Shown here one piece after another: positions 1 to 8,277 of a DNA stretch of 21,636 nucleotides; position 1 is the first letter of the stretch; every line of letters begins with the position of its first letter. Position numbers and translations under genes: made by a program. The stretch lies in NCBI GenBank assembly GCA_903858975.1, contig CAIOKW010000301.1, positions 1-21,636 on the forward strand. The letters are read 5' to 3'. The notes under the pieces were generated by a model that saw nothing but the letters and a program-made list of their open reading frames with translations, had not been told where the DNA came from and ran no database searches. This DNA comes from Oligoflexia bacterium (GTDB taxonomy: Bacteria > Bdellovibrionota > UBA1018 > CAIMNF01).

Positions 1-1405
1 CAGGGAAGGTATTCAGAATTGGATTTACTTTAATTCCCACGGCTCCTAGTTGCTGAACAAACATCTCACCCATCTGGCGATATTTAGTGTCAGCACCCCT
101 GAAGTCAAAATTCAGTACCGGAAGATCTTTACCATCTGGATAACCCGCTTTTGCCAAAAGCTCTTTTGCTTTTGCAGGATTGTAATCAAACTTCATCGCC
201 GCTCCATCCATGCGATCAGCAAGACCTGGAGGGGTGATTTGGGTCATCTTCGTTCCGCGAAACTGATCAAAGGTGTTAATCCATTTATCACGGTCAATCG
301 CGTACGAAATCGCCTGACGAAGTGCTTTATTTTGGAGGAGTTTATCCTTCATGTTGAACACCACGTAGTACATCACGAGCGAATCTTCGTAGCCGAATTG
401 CACTCCTTTTTTCACGAGGTCTTCACGCATGTGTTCTGCATCCACCATAGAAGATCGGAAAGAGTCCTTGGTTAGCTCAAGGCTGTCCACATCCCCTTTT
501 TCAAACTTCAGGAGGCGCGGCTGCTCTTCTTTAATAATCTCAAAGCTGATGCCGTCATACATCGGAAGTGCTTTGCCCGCATCCGCAAGAAAGCCTGCTG
601 CTTTTAGCTTCTCAGATGCGGTCGTCGGATAAAGTCCTTTATAGGCCGGATTCTTTACGAGCACGACCCGTTGACTCGTCTCCCAGCTCTTTAACTTAAA
701 TGGACCTGTCCCAATCGGGTGATCACGAAGGTTCCCATCTTTGTCTGCATAAAGTTCAACCGACTCCGGTGGAACGGGTGTTGTGAAAGTCATGGCTAGG
801 ATGTAATTCAAAGTCGGATAGGCCTGGGTTAACTTGAACTCAAGCGTGTAATCGTCCTTTGCGGTGAAGCCTGGAATCGCTTCATCAAATACTTTTTTGA
901 ATTCTTCCGGTTTTGCAGCCTGAAGCTTTTTCTCAAATTCCGAGAAGCCCACAATCTTTCCTTCAAAGATCCATGCCCCTTGGGATTGAATTGCTGGAAT
1001 CGCTAGACGCTTAAACTGATAAATAAAATCAGAGGCTTTGATCTCGCGGCCTTTGCCACCGTTGGCTTTGAAACAAGGATCATCTTGGTAAGTAATCCCT
1101 TTTTTAATTTTTACAGTTACCGTGAGGCCGTCTTTAGAATATTCAGGCATCGATTCCGCAAGCAATGGCTCCAGCACCATTTGATCTTCTAGATATTTAT
1201 ACTGAAGCAGTGACTCTTCGATGCTCGGAAGGATATCCAAGCTCACGCTATCGTATGCATTTGCAGGATCTAGCGTCTTAATGTCGTCTTTGACTGCAAT
1301 TTTGAGGACGTTTCCGACGACTTCCTCTTTTTTGGTACACGCCCCGAGCGCAAGCACGCTCAAAGCTGTAGTTACACCTATCCAACTAGAAATTTTTAAT
1401 TTCAT
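1..1405 (-). CDS. Peptide ABC transporter substrate-binding lipoprotein (SBP family 5, OppA/DppA-like), C-terminus cut by window edge
   Basis: Reading the minus strand from the ATG at 1405 gives 468 codons with no stop before the left edge, so the C-terminus is missing. The N-terminus is a lipoprotein signal: basic MKLK, a hydrophobic stretch, then the lipobox L-G-A-C with the lipidated Cys at residue 23. The mature part has family-5 landmarks: an early T-L-D-P-A segment, L-L-A-E-S near residue 82, G-T-G-P-F-K-L around residue 244, and a late stretch with R-Q-A-I-S-Y-A-I-D-R. Family members bind oligopeptides (sometimes other solutes) in the periplasm and pass them to an ABC permease. Its start lies 36 bp after the alaS stop and has a strong Shine-Dalgarno (GGGAGAGAG), so it is probably co-transcribed with alaS. 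No permease genes are visible. The ligand cannot be told from sequence. Confidence 0.92.
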   Translation of the reverse strand, partial: MKLKISSWIGVTTALSVLALGACTKKEEVVGNVLKIAVKDDIKTLDPANAYDSVSLDILPSIEESLLQYKYLEDQMVLEPLLAESMPEYSKDGLTVTVKIKKGITYQDDPCFKANGGKGREIKASDFIYQFKRLAIPAIQSQGAWIFEGKIVGFSEFEKKLQAAKPEEFKKVFDEAIPGFTAKDDYTLEFKLTQAYPTLNYILAMTFTTPVPPESVELYADKDGNLRDHPIGTGPFKLKSWETSQRVVLVKNPAYKGLYPTTASEKLKAAGFLADAGKALPMYDGISFEIIKEEQPRLLKFEKGDVDSLELTKDSFRSSMVDAEHMREDLVKKGVQFGYEDSLVMYYVVFNMKDKLLQNKALRQAISYAIDRDKWINTFDQFRGTKMTQITPPGLADRMDGAAMKFDYNPAKAKELLAKAGYPDGKDLPVLNFDFRGADTKYRQMGEMFVQQLGAVGIKVNPILNTFP

Positions 1406-1441
1406 ATCTCTCTCTCCCTTTTTCTCACCAGTGGGATACCA

Positions 1442-4105
1442 CTAATTTTTGAGCTTTTGCAAAATAATCGTCTTTGCGGCTTGAATCGCACCACTGAGAC
1501 CTGCCACATTCGAGCCACCTGCTTGGGCAAAGTCTGGCTTCCCACCACCCTTGCCACCAAAAAGCTCTGCTGAGCCTTTGATGATTTCTCCGGCGTGAAC
1601 GCCTGAAACCTTTGCACCCACCGCTACCACGAGGTAGGGCTTCTCGCCGGCCTCAGCCACTTCCCTAATTCCTAGAACCGCAACGCTGGATGGATCCTTC
1701 TGCTTGATGCGGTCAGCCATTTCGCGCAATTTTTTCATCCCGTCAGAAGAGTTCTCAACGAGTCCCGAAATGACTTTCACGCCCGATACGGTTTCTGCAG
1801 ACGCCAAAAGCGCCTCGATTTCTACGCCTTGCTGAGCCGCCTGAAGCTTTTCAATTTGCTTCTTCAGATCTCGCGTCTCTTCAAAGAGTTTATCAATTTT
1901 ATTCGGGATCTCCTCAACGGTCGAAGCCTTGATTTGATCTCGAACGGCTTTAATGCGGGAATCTTGTTCACGCAAAAACTCAAAGGCGCCTTTTGAGGTA
2001 TAGGCAATGATCCTTCGAACTCCCGCTGCAATTCCTGCCTCTGATGCAATCTTAAAGAGGTTAATCTCAGAACTCTGATCGACGTGAGTTCCACCGCAAA
2101 GCTCAGTCGAGAAGTCTCCCACCTGAACCACGCGCACTTCATCACCGTACTTTTCGCCGAAGAATGCGATCGCTCCAGCCTGAATCGCTTCATCCTTTTT
2201 CATGCTCTGTTTTTTTACTCGGCTCCCGCTCCAGATTTTCTCATTGATGAGATTCTCGACGAGTTGAAGTTCATTTGCAGTCAAAGCCTGAAAGTGAGAA
2301 AAATCAAACCGAAGGAGCTCCGGGGTCACGAGTGAGCCCGCTTGCTTGACGTGATTTCCTAAAACCGAACGAAGCGCCCATTGAAGCATGTGCGTTGCGG
2401 TATGGTTACGAGCTGTCAGTGCTCGCACTTCATTACTCACGGTCTGCATCACGCGATCGCCGACTTTTAAAATTCCGCGCTTCACTTTCAGGTGAGCAAC
2501 GATCAATTCCGGAACCGGACGCTGAACATCTAATACTTCTGCATCGAAATCTTTCGAGTGAACTGATCCCTTGTCACCCGTCTGTCCTCCTGATTCACCG
2601 TAAAATGGCGTTTTTGAAAATACAGCAAGAGTGATTGGGGTACCGTCTTCTGCTTGAGAAGGCATCACCGCGAGTGCCTCGCCTTCTGCCTCGAGATGCT
2701 CATAGCCTACAAACTCTGGAAGTTTGCCTGCTTTTTTCAGCTGATCGACTAAAGTAAACCATTCAGCTGCAAGGACCTGATCTCCAGTTCCCTTCCAATG
2801 CTTACGCGATTCTTCGCGCTGCTTTTCCATCGCAGATTCAAAGCCTGCTTCATCCACCGCAATTCCACGCTCTTCACAGATCGTACGAGTGAGGTCGACC
2901 GGAAACCCAAAGGTGTCATAAAGAGTAAATGCCACGGTTCCTGGAAGCGTTTTCTTTCCGGATAGTTTTTTTAACTCTTCATCCAGGAGCCCCAGCCCAC
3001 GATCCAGTGTTTTGAAGAACTGCTCTTCTTCGGCCAAGACCGCTCGCTCAATGAATGCGCGCTTCTCGACGAGATCGGGGAACGCATCCTTCATTTGCTC
3101 AATCACAAACCCACAAGACTTGTGAAGGAAAGGTCCATCTAACCCCAACTTACGTCCATGGCGAATCGCACGTCTCATGATCCGACGAAGCACATACCCG
3201 CGCCCCTCATTGGATGGCATCACTCCATCTCCAATCAAAAAGGTCGTCGCACGAGAATGATCGGCAATTACTCGAAAAGAAAACACGGACTCGTCTTTAG
3301 ATTTTGGATCGTAAGGCTTACCCGCAAGCTTTGAGATTTTTGCAATGATGTCAGTGAAAATATCAGTGTCGTAATTGGTCTCCACATCCTGAAGGATGGA
3401 GGCCAAGCGCTCTAATCCTGCACCAGTATCGACCGATGGCTTTGGAAGCGGGTTGAGCTTACCGCTCGCATCGCGATCGTATTGCATGAAGACCAGGTTC
3501 CAGAACTCCATGTATCGATCACAATCGCAGCCCATTTTGCAGGTCGGCTTCCCGCATCCATATTTTTCACCGCGATCAATGAAGAGTTCGGTACAAGGGC
3601 CGCAGGGACCCGTGTCTCCCATGGACCAAAAGTTGTCCTTTTCACCAAATCGATAAATGCGATCGAGCGGCACGCCTTCTTGCTTATGCCAAATCTCAGC
3701 CGCTTCATCATCGGTTTCAAAAACGGTGACATAAAGTTTATCGAGCGGGAGCTTTAATTCTTTGGTCACCAATTCCCAAGCAAAGTGAATGGCGTCTTTT
3801 TTGAAGTAATCTCCGAAAGAAAAATTCCCAAGCATTTCAAAAAAAGTGTGGTGACGAGCTGTAAACCCCACGTTTTCAAGATCGTTGTGCTTCCCGCCTG
3901 CGCGAACACACTTCTGTGAAGAAGAGGCGCGAGTATAAGGGCGTGGATCTTTTCCCAGAAACACATCTTTGAATTGAACCATCCCGGCGGTAGTGAACAT
4001 CAGGGTTGGATCATTGGACGGAACCAATGAGGAACTCTCTACAATGGTGTGTCCGTTTTTCTTAAAGTAATCGAGAAAGATTTTTCTAATTTGTGAACCT
4101 GTCAT
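1442..4105 (-). CDS. alaS: Alanine--tRNA ligase
   Basis: An 887-aa full-length class II synthetase that charges tRNA-Ala in the cytoplasm. The N-terminal catalytic core has the usual opening (S-S-S-L-V-P near 24-29, then R-A-S-S-S-Q-K-C-V-R at 59-68) and the motif 3 region T-G-A-G-L-E-R at 227-233. A Cys-rich insert lies at 184-195 (C-G-K-P-T-C...C-D-C-D). The editing domain carries its metal ligands as H568-x3-H572 and C670-x3-H674 (C-G-G-T-H). A coiled-coil stretch around 720-760 and a C-Ala domain ending in a Gly-rich G-G-K-G-G-G-K (850-856) complete the architecture. All expected domains are present. The ATG at 4105 has no Shine-Dalgarno, and a promoter-like element sits immediately upstream. 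The gene diverges from the DUF962 gene and leads a unit with the peptide-binding lipoprotein. Confidence 0.98.
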   Translation of the reverse strand: MTGSQIRKIFLDYFKKNGHTIVESSSLVPSNDPTLMFTTAGMVQFKDVFLGKDPRPYTRASSSQKCVRAGGKHNDLENVGFTARHHTFFEMLGNFSFGDYFKKDAIHFAWELVTKELKLPLDKLYVTVFETDDEAAEIWHKQEGVPLDRIYRFGEKDNFWSMGDTGPCGPCTELFIDRGEKYGCGKPTCKMGCDCDRYMEFWNLVFMQYDRDASGKLNPLPKPSVDTGAGLERLASILQDVETNYDTDIFTDIIAKISKLAGKPYDPKSKDESVFSFRVIADHSRATTFLIGDGVMPSNEGRGYVLRRIMRRAIRHGRKLGLDGPFLHKSCGFVIEQMKDAFPDLVEKRAFIERAVLAEEEQFFKTLDRGLGLLDEELKKLSGKKTLPGTVAFTLYDTFGFPVDLTRTICEERGIAVDEAGFESAMEKQREESRKHWKGTGDQVLAAEWFTLVDQLKKAGKLPEFVGYEHLEAEGEALAVMPSQAEDGTPITLAVFSKTPFYGESGGQTGDKGSVHSKDFDAEVLDVQRPVPELIVAHLKVKRGILKVGDRVMQTVSNEVRALTARNHTATHMLQWALRSVLGNHVKQAGSLVTPELLRFDFSHFQALTANELQLVENLINEKIWSGSRVKKQSMKKDEAIQAGAIAFFGEKYGDEVRVVQVGDFSTELCGGTHVDQSSEINLFKIASEAGIAAGVRRIIAYTSKGAFEFLREQDSRIKAVRDQIKASTVEEIPNKIDKLFEETRDLKKQIEKLQAAQQGVEIEALLASAETVSGVKVISGLVENSSDGMKKLREMADRIKQKDPSSVAVLGIREVAEAGEKPYLVVAVGAKVSGVHAGEIIKGSAELFGGKGGGKPDFAQAGGSNVAGLSGAIQAAKTIILQKLKN

Positions 4106-4144
4106 AGGCCTATAAACTTACTGGAAACACCGGGAAAGTGGCAA
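4103..4144 (-). promoter_or_regulatory. Putative alaS promoter with start-proximal -10 element
   Basis: On the minus strand a TTGCCA (4144-4139) is followed after 18 nt by TAAGTT (4120-4115), and only 9 nt separate that hexamer from the alaS ATG. There is no Shine-Dalgarno between them. If the hexamers are right, the mRNA would begin at or within a few bases of the start codon. The block from TTTCC to the ATG closely matches the one in front of the 59-aa gene at 20766, which supports a functional element. The -10 match to consensus is modest (3 of 6), so this is inference. Confidence 0.45.
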
Positions 4145-4206
4145 GAAATTTGGCTAGCTTAAGCAATCAACTCAGTGCATTAGTGGTGCGTTTTTTGACC
4201 AAAGCC

Positions 4207-4249
4207 TTGACGCTTGCTCGTACCCCTTGGCTTCGATAAACTATTCCCC
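4207..4249 (+). promoter_or_regulatory. Putative promoter of the DUF962-M28-glyS strand
   Basis: This part of the 144-bp divergent gap holds TTGACG (4207-4212), TTGCTC (4214-4219) and a GATAAACT block (4235-4242). TTGCTC and TAAACT (4237-4242) are 17 nt apart, and only 7 nt lie between TAAACT and the ATG at 4250. No Shine-Dalgarno is visible. The sequence GATAA-A-CT followed by a pyrimidine run and ATGAGC resembles the start of glyS. The remainder of the gap (4145-4206) shows nothing recognisable apart from another TTGACC at 4195-4200. Confidence 0.4.
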
Positions 4250-4717
4250 ATGAGCACACTGCCGACTTCAGCCCTCCTCATCTACTTCAAAGACTATGAA
4301 CAGTATCATCGAACCCGCGGAAACAAACTCACCCACATGGTCGGAATCCCGGGCGTCCTCTTTAGTCTGGTCGGTCTGCTTTCTCACGTTCAACTTTGGA
4401 CTCCAAGCGCAGACTCCCTTTTCCCAATTGATCTTGGGATTATTCTCGCTCTCATCGGAAGCCTCTTTGCGCTGAAGGTCGATTTTAAGCTTGGCATCCC
4501 CTTTATGCTTTATGCATACCTGAATTACCTACTCGCCCGACACCTTCCCCTGAACATTCTGGTTCTAATTCAAATTCTTTCCTGGATCCTTCAGCTTGTG
4601 GGGCACTTCGTGTATGAAAAGAAATCTCCTGCGTTTTTGACTTCGCTTGAGCATATTTTCATTGGCCCGATGTGGATTTTTGCGTTTTTCATTGGTTATT
4701 ACAAACCCACCACATGA
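4250..4717 (+). CDS. Mpo1-like (DUF962) integral membrane protein
   Basis: From the ATG at 4250 this is a 155-aa, strongly hydrophobic protein with about four membrane segments (roughly 33-47, 60-77, 82-97, 103-120) and a hydrophobic C-terminal stretch (137-150). The N-terminal signature Y-F-K-D-Y...H20...N25...H29 followed by G-I-P-G, and the later G-H119-F-V-Y-E-K-K-S-P-A, are the family hallmarks. Yeast Mpo1, from the same family, is an iron-dependent dioxygenase in fatty-acid alpha-oxidation; here H20, H29, H119 and H135 could be the metal ligands, which is inference. A TTG start at 4214 would add 12 residues, but the ATG is preferred because the upstream residues are not family-like and overlap the promoter-like block. 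The next gene starts in an ATGA overlap with its stop, implying translational coupling. Confidence 0.85.
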   Translation: MSTLPTSALLIYFKDYEQYHRTRGNKLTHMVGIPGVLFSLVGLLSHVQLWTPSADSLFPIDLGIILALIGSLFALKVDFKLGIPFMLYAYLNYLLARHLPLNILVLIQILSWILQLVGHFVYEKKSPAFLTSLEHIFIGPMWIFAFFIGYYKPTT

Positions 4718-5661
4718 AATCGCATCCCACCCTCGCCCTCCTCACCTGTCTTACCTTGAGCGCTTGTGATTTCTCATGCGCCTCGATCGGTAAGGCTAAG
4801 CCTCCGGTTCCCCGCTTCGATGAGAACTATGCTTATGAGCAAATTCTTCGTTATGAAAAGCTAGGACCGCAAATCCCGGGGAGTCCAGGCAGCGAAAAAA
4901 CAGCGGCCATGATCAAGGCAGAACTCACTCAGTCGGGTGCTCTTGTCCTTGAGCAAAAGACGACCGCAAAAACCTTTGATGGGAAAACCATCCCCGTTCT
5001 GAACCTCATGGCTCAATATAACCCAAGCGCCCAAGACCGAATCCTCCTCTCGGCGCACTGGGACACCCGGCCCTTTTCGGATGAGGATCCAAATCCAAAG
5101 ATGAAACACCTTCCCGTTCCGGGCGTGAATGATGGCGGGAGTGGAGTCGTGGTTCTTTTAGGAATTGCCAAGGCCTTGAAACTCGCTCCGCCGACCCTCG
5201 GAGTGGACCTCCTTTTCTTGGATGCAGAGGACTGGGGAAATCCCTCAAAAGAAGAAAGCTATTGCCTCGGCACCCAGTACTGGGCCAAGAACCCAATCCC
5301 AGAAAAATACACCGCCCGATTTGGGATCAACTTCGACATGGTCGGAAGAACTGGAGCCGTATTCCCGATCGAAAGCTATTCTGCCCAAAGAGCCCCTGAG
5401 GTGATCCAAAAGGTTCGCTCTGCAGCCCACCAGCTTGGATATGACGACTTTTTTCCTAATTTTAGAGTCGGTTTTGTCACCGATGATCATGTTTACTTGA
5501 TGAATGGCCGCGGCTTTCCCGTCATGGATTTGATACACATGACAGAACAAGGACGTTTTCCGCCGGAGTGGCACACCCATTTGGATACCTCTGAATTTAT
5601 TTCGCGGGATGTCCTAAAAGTTGTAGGGCAAACCACACTCCAGGTTTTGTGGAACGAGTAG
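4714..5661 (+). CDS. M28-family glutaminyl-peptide cyclotransferase-like lipoprotein
   Basis: The ATG at 4714 overlaps the stop of the preceding gene (ATGA) and gives 315 aa. Residues 1-18 form a lipoprotein signal with the lipobox L-S-A-C (lipidated Cys18), so the enzyme should be tethered to an envelope membrane. The catalytic region follows the zinc peptidase/glutaminyl cyclase pattern: S-A-H115-W-D-T, N-D140-G-G-S-G, D-A-E172-D-W-G, N-F-D208-M-V-G, and a late P-E-W-H-T-H-L-D. This layout is closer to bacterial glutaminyl cyclases than to plain aminopeptidases, so the likely reaction is pyroglutamate formation at N-terminal Gln; aminopeptidase activity cannot be excluded. An upstream in-frame ATG at 4672 would bury the signal peptide and is rejected. 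glyS starts 21 bp downstream. Confidence 0.85.
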   Translation: MKSHPTLALLTCLTLSACDFSCASIGKAKPPVPRFDENYAYEQILRYEKLGPQIPGSPGSEKTAAMIKAELTQSGALVLEQKTTAKTFDGKTIPVLNLMAQYNPSAQDRILLSAHWDTRPFSDEDPNPKMKHLPVPGVNDGGSGVVVLLGIAKALKLAPPTLGVDLLFLDAEDWGNPSKEESYCLGTQYWAKNPIPEKYTARFGINFDMVGRTGAVFPIESYSAQRAPEVIQKVRSAAHQLGYDDFFPNFRVGFVTDDHVYLMNGRGFPVMDLIHMTEQGRFPPEWHTHLDTSEFISRDVLKVVGQTTLQVLWNE

Positions 5662-5682
5662 CCTTGTGATAATCTGCTCCTC
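5645..5682 (+). promoter_or_regulatory. Putative internal glyS promoter with extended -10
   Basis: TGTGATAAT at 5665-5673 is an extended -10 (TGn plus GATAAT, 5 of 6 to consensus) lying across the gap after the M28 stop codon. A weak -35-like TTTTGT (5645-5650) sits 17 nt upstream, inside the M28 coding end. Only 9 nt lie between GATAAT and the glyS ATG, and the intervening CTGCTCCTC is pyrimidine-rich with no Shine-Dalgarno. The transcript from this element would be leaderless or nearly so. Confidence 0.5.
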
Positions 5683-7050
5683 ATGAGCGACACTCCAAAA
5701 ATCGAAGCAGTCACCCCTGAGGTGAAAGAACTGAGCAATTTTCAAGATCTCGTATCTCTTTGTAAGAGACGCGGATTCATTTTTCCTTCATCGGAAATTT
5801 ACGGCGGGATTGGATCCTGCTGGGACTACGGCCCACTCGGTGTGGAGCTGAAGCTTAACATTAAAGAATCTTGGTGGAGAGCCATGACTAACCGAGATGA
5901 TATCGAAGGACTCGATGCCTCGATCCTCATGCACCCTCGTACCTGGGAAGCTTCAGGACACGTGGAAGGATTTGTGGATCCACTGGTTGATTGTAAAACC
6001 TGTAAAGGTCGCTTCCGCGCCGATAAACTCGAGCATGCAAACTGCGGTAAAAAATCATCCATGCGCCCAGGCCAATACAGCGAGTGCCAACTCACTGAGC
6101 CCCGCAACTTCAACCTCATGTTTAAAACTTTCATGGGCCCAGTAGAAGACTCTGCAAGCGTGGTCTATTTACGTCCAGAGACAGCTCAAGGGATTTTCGT
6201 AAACTTCGAAAACGTACAACAGAGCTCACGCCAGAAAATCCCGTTTGGGATTGCTCAAATCGGGAAGGCCTTCCGTAACGAAATCACTCCAGGTAACTTC
6301 ATTTTTAGAACCCGCGAGTTTGAACAAATGGAAATGCAGTACTTCGTGAAGCCTGGTACCGACATGGATTCATTCGAACAGTGGAAACAGACTCGAATTG
6401 ACTGGCACTTGTCAAACGGCCTTCGCCGCTCCAAGCTTCGATTCCACCAACACGGGCCCACTGAGCTTGATCACTACGCTCGCGCCGCATTTGATGTGGA
6501 ATATGAATTCCCGATCGGATGGCAAGAGATCGAGGGGATTCACAACCGCTCTGACTTCGACCTTCGTAGACACCAAGAGTTCTCAGGCAAGAAGATCGAA
6601 TACTTTGAGGAAGCCACCAAAGAAAAATTCGTTCCTTTCGTCATCGAAACTTCTGTCGGTTGCGATCGCGCACTTCTGGCTACTCTTTGCGATGCATATC
6701 GCGTGGAGGGTGAACGAACGGTCCTGAAGCTTCATCCAAAACTTGCTCCGTACAAAGTAGCGGTGTTCCCACTGATGAAAAAACCAGAGCTTCTGGAAAT
6801 GACCGATAAGATCTACGGTGGACTGAAGAAGCACTTCCGCGCAACTTACGATGAGAGCGGAACGATTGGTAAGCGCTATCGTCGCCAAGATGAAATCGGA
6901 ACTCCATTCTGCGTCACCATTGATTACGATGGACTTGCGGATAACACCGTCACCATTCGTGAACGCGATGGAATGACCCAGGAACGTATTTCTGCTGATA
7001 AACTCGTTGGGTATATCAACGATAAAATGAGCACTTGGAAATCAGAGTAA
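5683..7050 (+). CDS. glyS: Glycine--tRNA ligase, single-chain dimeric type
   Basis: A 455-aa class II synthetase of the alpha2 kind (the bacterial alpha2beta2 enzyme is unrelated in layout). It charges tRNA-Gly in the cytoplasm. The N-terminal part has S-E-I-Y-G-G-I-G-S-C-W-D-Y-G-P-L-G at 37-53, then a Cys-bearing insert (C104-x2-C107, C121). The active site shows R-P-E-T-A-Q-G at 164-170 and the motif 2 region F-R-N-E-I-T-P-G-N...R-E-F-E-Q-M-E at 197-217. The C-terminal anticodon-binding domain runs from about 353 (L-A-P-Y-K-V-A-V-F-P) to the end. Length and motifs are normal. It ends the plus-strand unit and is followed by a strong terminator. No T-box leader can fit in the 21-bp gap upstream. 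Confidence 0.97.
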   Translation: MSDTPKIEAVTPEVKELSNFQDLVSLCKRRGFIFPSSEIYGGIGSCWDYGPLGVELKLNIKESWWRAMTNRDDIEGLDASILMHPRTWEASGHVEGFVDPLVDCKTCKGRFRADKLEHANCGKKSSMRPGQYSECQLTEPRNFNLMFKTFMGPVEDSASVVYLRPETAQGIFVNFENVQQSSRQKIPFGIAQIGKAFRNEITPGNFIFRTREFEQMEMQYFVKPGTDMDSFEQWKQTRIDWHLSNGLRRSKLRFHQHGPTELDHYARAAFDVEYEFPIGWQEIEGIHNRSDFDLRRHQEFSGKKIEYFEEATKEKFVPFVIETSVGCDRALLATLCDAYRVEGERTVLKLHPKLAPYKVAVFPLMKKPELLEMTDKIYGGLKKHFRATYDESGTIGKRYRRQDEIGTPFCVTIDYDGLADNTVTIRERDGMTQERISADKLVGYINDKMSTWKSE

Positions 7051-7078
7051 TTTAACTGAACTGATCTACATTGAAACA

Positions 7079-7115
7079 TCCGTCAGGTTTAGCTTAGACC
7101 TGGCGGATTTTTTTT
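7079..7115 (+). terminator. Rho-independent terminator after glyS
   Basis: A 10-bp stem (TCCGTCAGGT at 7079-7088 pairing with ACCTGGCGGA at 7098-7107, with one G-T wobble) around a 9-nt loop is followed by eight T (7108-7115). It begins 28 bp after the glyS stop. The T-run overlaps the stop codon of the convergent glycosyltransferase gene (7114-7116). Read on the minus strand the hairpin is followed only by TGTTTC, so it may terminate the opposing operon weakly at best. Confidence 0.9.
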
Positions 7116-8277
7116 AGATTCTTGCGAGAGTCTCGCGCTTACGAATCACGCGCTCATATATCTCGCGCAGCCGCTCTGTTCTTCGGCCACGATCATAGTT
7201 GTCGCGCGCAAACTGAACTGCTTTTTGGCCCATGATTTTAAGCTGCTCAGGATCGTCGAGCATCATTCTAAGCTTTCTTTGAAGATCAAAGGAATCGCCT
7301 GAGCGCATGAGAAGTCCGCCTTGAGAGTTGCCGGTCCATTCACTCGAATCAGGGCCTGATGCACATACAATGGGTGTTCCCATTGCGAGCGATTCAATTG
7401 CCTGAAGACCAAACATCGCCTTACTCGAAGGAAGGACATAAACATCCAGGGAGCCCAATACTTTCGGAATCGACTCTTCCGCGGGGGCTAAAATAATAAA
7501 ATCTTGAAGATGGAACTGATTGACGAGCTCAATGAGCTCTTCATTTCCTTCGTGCTCAAAACCCACAATCACGAACTTCGTTCGCTTTGCGAGCTCCTCA
7601 TTTCGGAGAAACGAAGCTGCGGCCTTAATAAATGCCGACTGAGACTTTTTGTACTCCTGGGACGCAATCATACCGACGACGTAGTTATTGGGATCAATGC
7701 CCCACTTGTTTCGAAGGAGTTTAAAGTCAAAGTGCTCGGGATTAAAAATATTGAAGTCTAGACCTGGATGAACGACCCGAACTTTGTTCGAAAGCACCGG
7801 GCGCATTTGGGCCACTCGCTTTCTCAAGGTTGAGGTCGGGACTAAAAGCGCATCTACCCTCGAATAAAACAAAGACTGGAATACGTGGCGAATTCGTTTT
7901 TGAACTTTTGGACCTTCACTCACCACCACGGGGATCTTTGGAAACTTCATCATCCACGGCAAAATACTTCCCAAATGGTCGGTATCACAGCAGTGAACCA
8001 GACCCACCTTGTATCTGCCGATTTCGCGACTCAAAACTTCGCGGAGTTCCCAATCTAAATTTCGACGTGGCGGCTTAGGTAAGGTAGCGACCGAGTTTTT
8101 ATCCAGCAACATGAGGCGCGAATGAACCTCTGAACCTTCAATACAAATCGCATGCCATCGAAGCTCTCGAGCATGGAGTTCAAAAACATCTTCAAGCGCC
8201 AGTTGCTCATCTTCTCCAAATTTTCCATTTAAGAAGAGAAATAGAACTAATGGGATCTCACGGAGAGAGGATTGCAT
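7114..8277 (-). CDS. GT4-family glycosyltransferase (GT-B fold), probable LPS/core sugar transferase
   Basis: A 387-aa protein from the ATG at 8277, chosen because an AGAGGAG Shine-Dalgarno sits 7 nt upstream; a TTG two codons earlier is less likely. The C-terminal half is typical of GT4: H170-P-G-L-D (169-174 region), V-G-M-I-A-S (201-206), K-F-V-I-V-G near 234-239, V-Y-V-L-P-S at 279-284, and F-G-L-Q-A-I-E-S-L-A-M-G-T-P-I-V at 289-304. The usual E-x7-E pair is incomplete: E295 is present but the first position is A287. The enzyme should transfer a sugar from a nucleotide donor in the cytoplasm. Its start overlaps the end of the waaF-like gene by 20 bp, so core oligosaccharide synthesis is the likely role; donor and acceptor cannot be read from sequence. 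It is the last gene of the envelope operon. Confidence 0.85.
   Translation of the reverse strand: MQSSLREIPLVLFLFLNGKFGEDEQLALEDVFELHARELRWHAICIEGSEVHSRLMLLDKNSVATLPKPPRRNLDWELREVLSREIGRYKVGLVHCCDTDHLGSILPWMMKFPKIPVVVSEGPKVQKRIRHVFQSLFYSRVDALLVPTSTLRKRVAQMRPVLSNKVRVVHPGLDFNIFNPEHFDFKLLRNKWGIDPNNYVVGMIASQEYKKSQSAFIKAAASFLRNEELAKRTKFVIVGFEHEGNEELIELVNQFHLQDFIILAPAEESIPKVLGSLDVYVLPSSKAMFGLQAIESLAMGTPIVCASGPDSSEWTGNSQGGLLMRSGDSFDLQRKLRMMLDDPEQLKIMGQKAVQFARDNYDRGRRTERLREIYERVIRKRETLARI

Noticed and set aside
50..632. Plus-strand reading frames opposite the peptide-binding lipoprotein gene
   Set aside because: They are antisense to a long minus-strand frame with clear family-5 binding-protein sequence and a lipoprotein signal; no Shine-Dalgarno or family resemblance on the plus strand.
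4214..4249. TTG start adding 12 residues to the DUF962 protein
   Set aside because: The extra residues are not family-like, overlap the promoter-like elements, and the ATG at 4250 directly precedes the conserved part.
4672..4713. Upstream ATG for the M28 lipoprotein
   Set aside because: It would place 14 residues before the lipoprotein signal peptide; the ATG at 4714 gives a proper signal and an ATGA overlap.
5662..5682. T-box or other riboswitch controlling glyS
   Set aside because: Only 21 bp separate glyS from the upstream gene; no room for an RNA leader. The same holds for alaS, whose upstream gap shows no T-box sequence.
7079..7115. Bidirectional terminator serving the envelope operon too
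   Set aside because: On the minus strand the hairpin is followed by TGTTTC rather than a run of T, so only termination of glyS is supported.
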